Positions 6,653 to 9,411 of a stretch of 9,411 nucleotides of DNA are shown here, in pieces (position 1 is the stretch's first letter; the number at the start of each line of letters is the position of its first letter). The notes below the pieces were generated by a model that saw only the letters and a program-made list of their open reading frames with translations, searched no databases and had not been told where the DNA came from. Both the position numbers and the translations under genes were made by a program. Origin of the DNA: Chloroflexota bacterium (GTDB taxonomy: Bacteria; Chloroflexota; Anaerolineae; CG2-30-64-16); contig JAKPQT010000081.1 in assembly GCA_029555885.1 (NCBI GenBank), forward strand, positions 1 through 9,411, in the 5' to 3' direction.

Positions 6653-6656
6653 GAGG
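6653..6656 (+). promoter_or_regulatory. Ribosome binding site deciding the CHAT gene start
   Basis: GAGG lies 7 nt before the ATG at 6664. An in-frame ATG at 6607 would add 19 residues (MSDLCFEPHGG...), but it has no purine-rich site at suitable distance, so 6664 is preferred. Confidence 0.7.
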
Positions 6657-6663
6657 ACGGGCT

Positions 6664-9411
6664 ATGCCAGGCTCCGTTGCGGATGAAGTCACCGTCGAAG
6701 TGGTTTCCCAGGGACCGGGTCTCCCCTACCAGGTCCGGCTGGAAACCCACGCTGGCGCGCATACCGGTAGCCTGGACCTGGCCCACCTGCGCGCTGCACT
6801 CGAAGCGGCCGAGGTAGGGGCGAACGCACATGATCTTCAGGCCTATGGGCGCATCCTCTTTGAGCATCTCTTTGCGGGTGATCTGGCCTACCACTTCGGC
6901 GCCGCGCTCGGCGCGGCAGGTGAGCGCGGCATACGGCTCCTGCTGAACCTCGATCCGGACAGCCGCGGTCTCGGTGAACTCCCCTGGGAACGCTTGTACC
7001 AACCGCAGGGTGGTGGCTGGGTGCCGCTCGCAGCTGCCCCCAATGTTTTCTTCTCGCGCTATCTGCGCACCGGCCAGCCGTGGGGCCTGCCCACGGTCAG
7101 CGGCAAGTTTCGCATATTGGCCGTCATCCCCGCGCCATTCCCACCCGGCCATCCCGGCTACTTCGACGGCTCTGCCGAGCGACGCGCCCTTGAGAATCTG
7201 CTGGCGCCGTTGGCAGGCCAGGTCGAGTGTGATTTCCTGCCCGGTCCCGTCACGTTGGAAGCGATTGCTGGGGCGCTTGCATCAGGACGGGGCTACGATA
7301 TTCTGCATTATGCCGGGCATGGCGGGTGGGACGATGCGCGGGGTGAAGCCTGCCTGGTCCTGGAAGAACCTGACGGTAGCAGTGTCAGGCCACAGGTTGT
7401 CTTCGAGCGCGAGATCGTAGGCCGTCTGACGCTGAACCGCCAGCTTCCCGCGCTGATCGCCCTGTTTGCCTGCGAGACGGCAGGTGCGCCCGCGGCGCCC
7501 GCGGCCCTGTCCTGGCCGGACCCGTCGGCGGGATTCATGGGTCTCGGCCCGCGGCTGGTGGCCGCGGGCTGCCCGGCGGTGATTTGCATGCAGGGGCGGG
7601 TTGAGGATGCGCTAGCGCGGCGCTTTGCCCTGCAGTTTTACACGCGTCTGCTCGCGCGCGATGGCGGTGTGGTGGATCAGGCCATGAACCGGGCGCGCGC
7701 CGCCGTGCACGAGCATTGGGCGTGGCAGTGGTCGCTGCCGGTCCTCTTCATGCGCCTCCGGAATGGCGTCCTCTTCCGGCCGGAACATGCCGCGGCCCTT
7801 GAAGAGCGCAGACCCTATCGCGGATTGCGGCCTTACACGCGCGCCGAAGCGGACCTGTTTGGTGGTCGGGCCGCCGAGGTCGCGGAACTGCGCGGCCTGG
7901 TGGCGCAGTTCCCCCTCGTGGTTCTCTCGGCTGAGCCGGGCCAGGGCCTGACTTCCCTTGTGGAGGCAGGGCTGCGCCCTGTCCTTGAGGCGGAGGGCGC
8001 CCTCGCCATCACCATCACCAGCTACGACCATCTCGCGCAGGCGCTGCGCGCGGGGCTTGCGGCAGTGGGGGAGGCAGCCCCCTTGCGCGTTCCGGGTGAT
8101 GCTCCGGCCGCGCATCTGTTGCGCGCTGCTCTTGCCGGACCTTTCTCGCGGGTGGTCATGTTCATGGACCAGGCCGAGTGCATCCTGGACCTGCCGGACG
8201 AGCTGCAGGCGCGCCTGATGGCTGATCTCACGGACTGCCTGGAGGCGCTCGGTGACGCGTTGCGCATCCTTTTCGCGACGCATGCGGATGCCCAGCCCGG
8301 TCTGGCCGTGCTGTTGCGCCCGCTGTGCAAGTGGCCGCTCGCCTCGATTTCCCTGCCGCCGCTGTGCCGGGGCGGCGCGCTGGAGGCAGTCATCAGGCCG
8401 CTCGAGGTGCTGGATTGGCCGGTAACGATCGTGCCTGCCTCTCTGGCTGAACAGATCGTGTCGGATGTGGCCGATCTGTGGGACAACTACGGCCGGGTCG
8501 ACCCCGCTATTCTGCAGGTGGTTTGGCAAGGCCTGTATGACCGGGCGTGCGCCTCACACGCGGGGCGGGCCATCACCGAGGACCTGTACGCGCAGGCCAG
8601 GTGGGCTGAGGGCCTGGTCGTTGCGCACGTCGAGGAGACGTTGGCCCGGCTCGCGACAGACCGGGCGGCGGCGGAGCAGTGCATTGCCCGCATCGCGGCG
8701 GCGCGTGGGACCGGCTGGGTCGGGGCCGAGCAGCTTGTCGGGCTGACGGAACAGGAGACGCGGCGCCGCGTTCTTGAGCCGCTCCTGGCCGCGCGGCTGC
8801 TGGTCGAGCGCCGGATGGACGGTCACCACGCGTACGCGTTTGCCAACCCTGTCGTTGCCAAACGGCTGACGCGGCTGCAGGCCACAGCCGGCCAACTGGC
8901 AGCGGAGGGTGAGATTGACCGCGCGTGGGGTGAGTGGCTCGACCGCGATGCCCTGGCAACGCGTGGGCAGTTGCGCTACCTGCGATACTTGCTCAACGAT
9001 GGCGCGGTGCCGAGGGTGTTTGCCTTGCAGGTGTTGCTGCTGCTGCGCTCTGCGGTCGCGCGGCGTGAACCGCCGGACCCGTGGCTCCAGTGGGCCTGTC
9101 AGCCCGAAACCGCCGCGCTCATCCGGCAACTGGAGATGCCGCAGGCGCCCATCGAGCCCGAGACCCGTGTGAGCCGCTCAGCCCTACAGCGCGCCGCTCA
9201 GTTGCTGGCAACCGCTGCGCCGGAGCCTGGCGCGGACCGCGCAACCTGCGGCGCAGTGGCGCGTGCGGCTGCCGCGCAGGACGCCTCTCGCGATGAGCGG
9301 GAGGCAGCCGCGCTGGCGCTGACGGCGCTCGGCCCGGCCGCGGCCGTGGACCGGCTGCGCTGGGCCGTCGCAGCGCAGCTCCGCGGTTGGCGGCATCGTC
9401 TCCGGCATGTG
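6664..9411 (+). CDS. CHAT caspase-like protease fused to degenerate nSTAND-type NTPase module, 3' end beyond window
   Basis: The frame is open for 916 codons to the right edge. After an N-terminal segment (1 to about 75) comes a CHAT domain (about 75-370): ELPWERLY, then YDILHYAGHGG with catalytic His (H219), then LIALFACETAG with catalytic Cys (C270). CHAT proteins are caspase/separase-like cysteine proteases. From residue 385, YRGLRPYTRAEADLFGGR opens an nSTAND1-like ATPase module. Its Walker A reads AEPGQGLTS, with Leu429 in place of the essential Lys. Walker B is intact in outline (VVMFMDQAE, D502, E505). The LRAD-type arginine after it is His540 (ATHAD). A winged-helix-like region (about 675-740) and Ala-rich helices (to 916, perhaps HEAT-like) follow; the chain ends in a basic RGWRHRLRHV stretch. 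No signal peptide. STAND proteins usually sense a ligand and switch on an effector; here switching may not need ATP hydrolysis. A role in defence or regulated proteolysis is inference. Confidence 0.92.
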   Translation, partial: MPGSVADEVTVEVVSQGPGLPYQVRLETHAGAHTGSLDLAHLRAALEAAEVGANAHDLQAYGRILFEHLFAGDLAYHFGAALGAAGERGIRLLLNLDPDSRGLGELPWERLYQPQGGGWVPLAAAPNVFFSRYLRTGQPWGLPTVSGKFRILAVIPAPFPPGHPGYFDGSAERRALENLLAPLAGQVECDFLPGPVTLEAIAGALASGRGYDILHYAGHGGWDDARGEACLVLEEPDGSSVRPQVVFEREIVGRLTLNRQLPALIALFACETAGAPAAPAALSWPDPSAGFMGLGPRLVAAGCPAVICMQGRVEDALARRFALQFYTRLLARDGGVVDQAMNRARAAVHEHWAWQWSLPVLFMRLRNGVLFRPEHAAALEERRPYRGLRPYTRAEADLFGGRAAEVAELRGLVAQFPLVVLSAEPGQGLTSLVEAGLRPVLEAEGALAITITSYDHLAQALRAGLAAVGEAAPLRVPGDAPAAHLLRAALAGPFSRVVMFMDQAECILDLPDELQARLMADLTDCLEALGDALRILFATHADAQPGLAVLLRPLCKWPLASISLPPLCRGGALEAVIRPLEVLDWPVTIVPASLAEQIVSDVADLWDNYGRVDPAILQVVWQGLYDRACASHAGRAITEDLYAQARWAEGLVVAHVEETLARLATDRAAAEQCIARIAAARGTGWVGAEQLVGLTEQETRRRVLEPLLAARLLVERRMDGHHAYAFANPVVAKRLTRLQATAGQLAAEGEIDRAWGEWLDRDALATRGQLRYLRYLLNDGAVPRVFALQVLLLLRSAVARREPPDPWLQWACQPETAALIRQLEMPQAPIEPETRVSRSALQRAAQLLATAAPEPGADRATCGAVARAAAAQDASRDEREAAALALTALGPAAAVDRLRWAVAAQLRGWRHRLRHV

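Noticed and set aside
7612..8529. 305-codon minus-strand open frame
   Set aside because: It lies opposite the CHAT-nSTAND coding region, whose motifs (GHGG, ACETAG, DQAE) fix the true frame. The antisense product has no recognisable pattern.

Overview
The window looks like a piece of a GC-rich genome from the phylum Chloroflexota, probably the Anaerolineae/Caldilineae side. This is inferred from recognised styles of protein, not from a marker gene. The clues are: a LuxR-type regulator with a YKEVG...LTERTIKFHMG helix-turn-helix; a small receiver-like protein (FDL...LLGFD...LSGEHIR) of a kind I associate with that phylum; a cohesin-like secreted protein ending in IYLPLALR; and a large CHAT protein fused to an nSTAND-type NTPase module (YRGLRPY...ADLFGGR). 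No RNA genes, CRISPR arrays, insertion sequences or phage genes were seen.

Layout. Positions 1-5633 form a four-gene minus-strand cluster, read right to left. It starts with a 116-aa pseudo-receiver (5283-5633). Its stop overlaps the start of a 203-aa secreted cohesin-like protein (4675-5286) as ATGA. Next come an 869-aa secreted multidomain protein with an SdrD_B-like domain (2004-4613) and a secreted LamG plus parallel beta-helix protein (1-1953) that runs off the left edge. The two larger gaps inside the cluster (61 and 50 bp) each hold small hairpins. A 146-bp gap (5634-5779) holds a plausible promoter and two dyad elements. Upstream of it lies an orphan NarL/FixJ-family response regulator (5780-6439, minus, GTG start). 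A 224-bp divergent intergenic region follows, with two back-to-back near-consensus sigma70-type promoters. From 6664 to the right edge runs the plus-strand CHAT-nSTAND gene, also incomplete.

How it may fit together (inference). A two-component output regulator sits between a surface or extracellular gene set (cohesin fold, SdrD_B fold, LamG lectin fold, beta-helix) and an intracellular caspase-like protease fused to a STAND-like module. That module has lost the Walker A lysine and the arginine usually found after Walker B. A 9-bp sequence, CGCGTTACG, lies in the -35/-10 spacer of both the surface-operon promoter and the CHAT promoter, which hints at shared control. The most interesting items are the degenerate nucleotide-binding site of the CHAT protein, the shared spacer element, and the translational coupling of a cytoplasmic pseudo-receiver to an exported cohesin-like protein.
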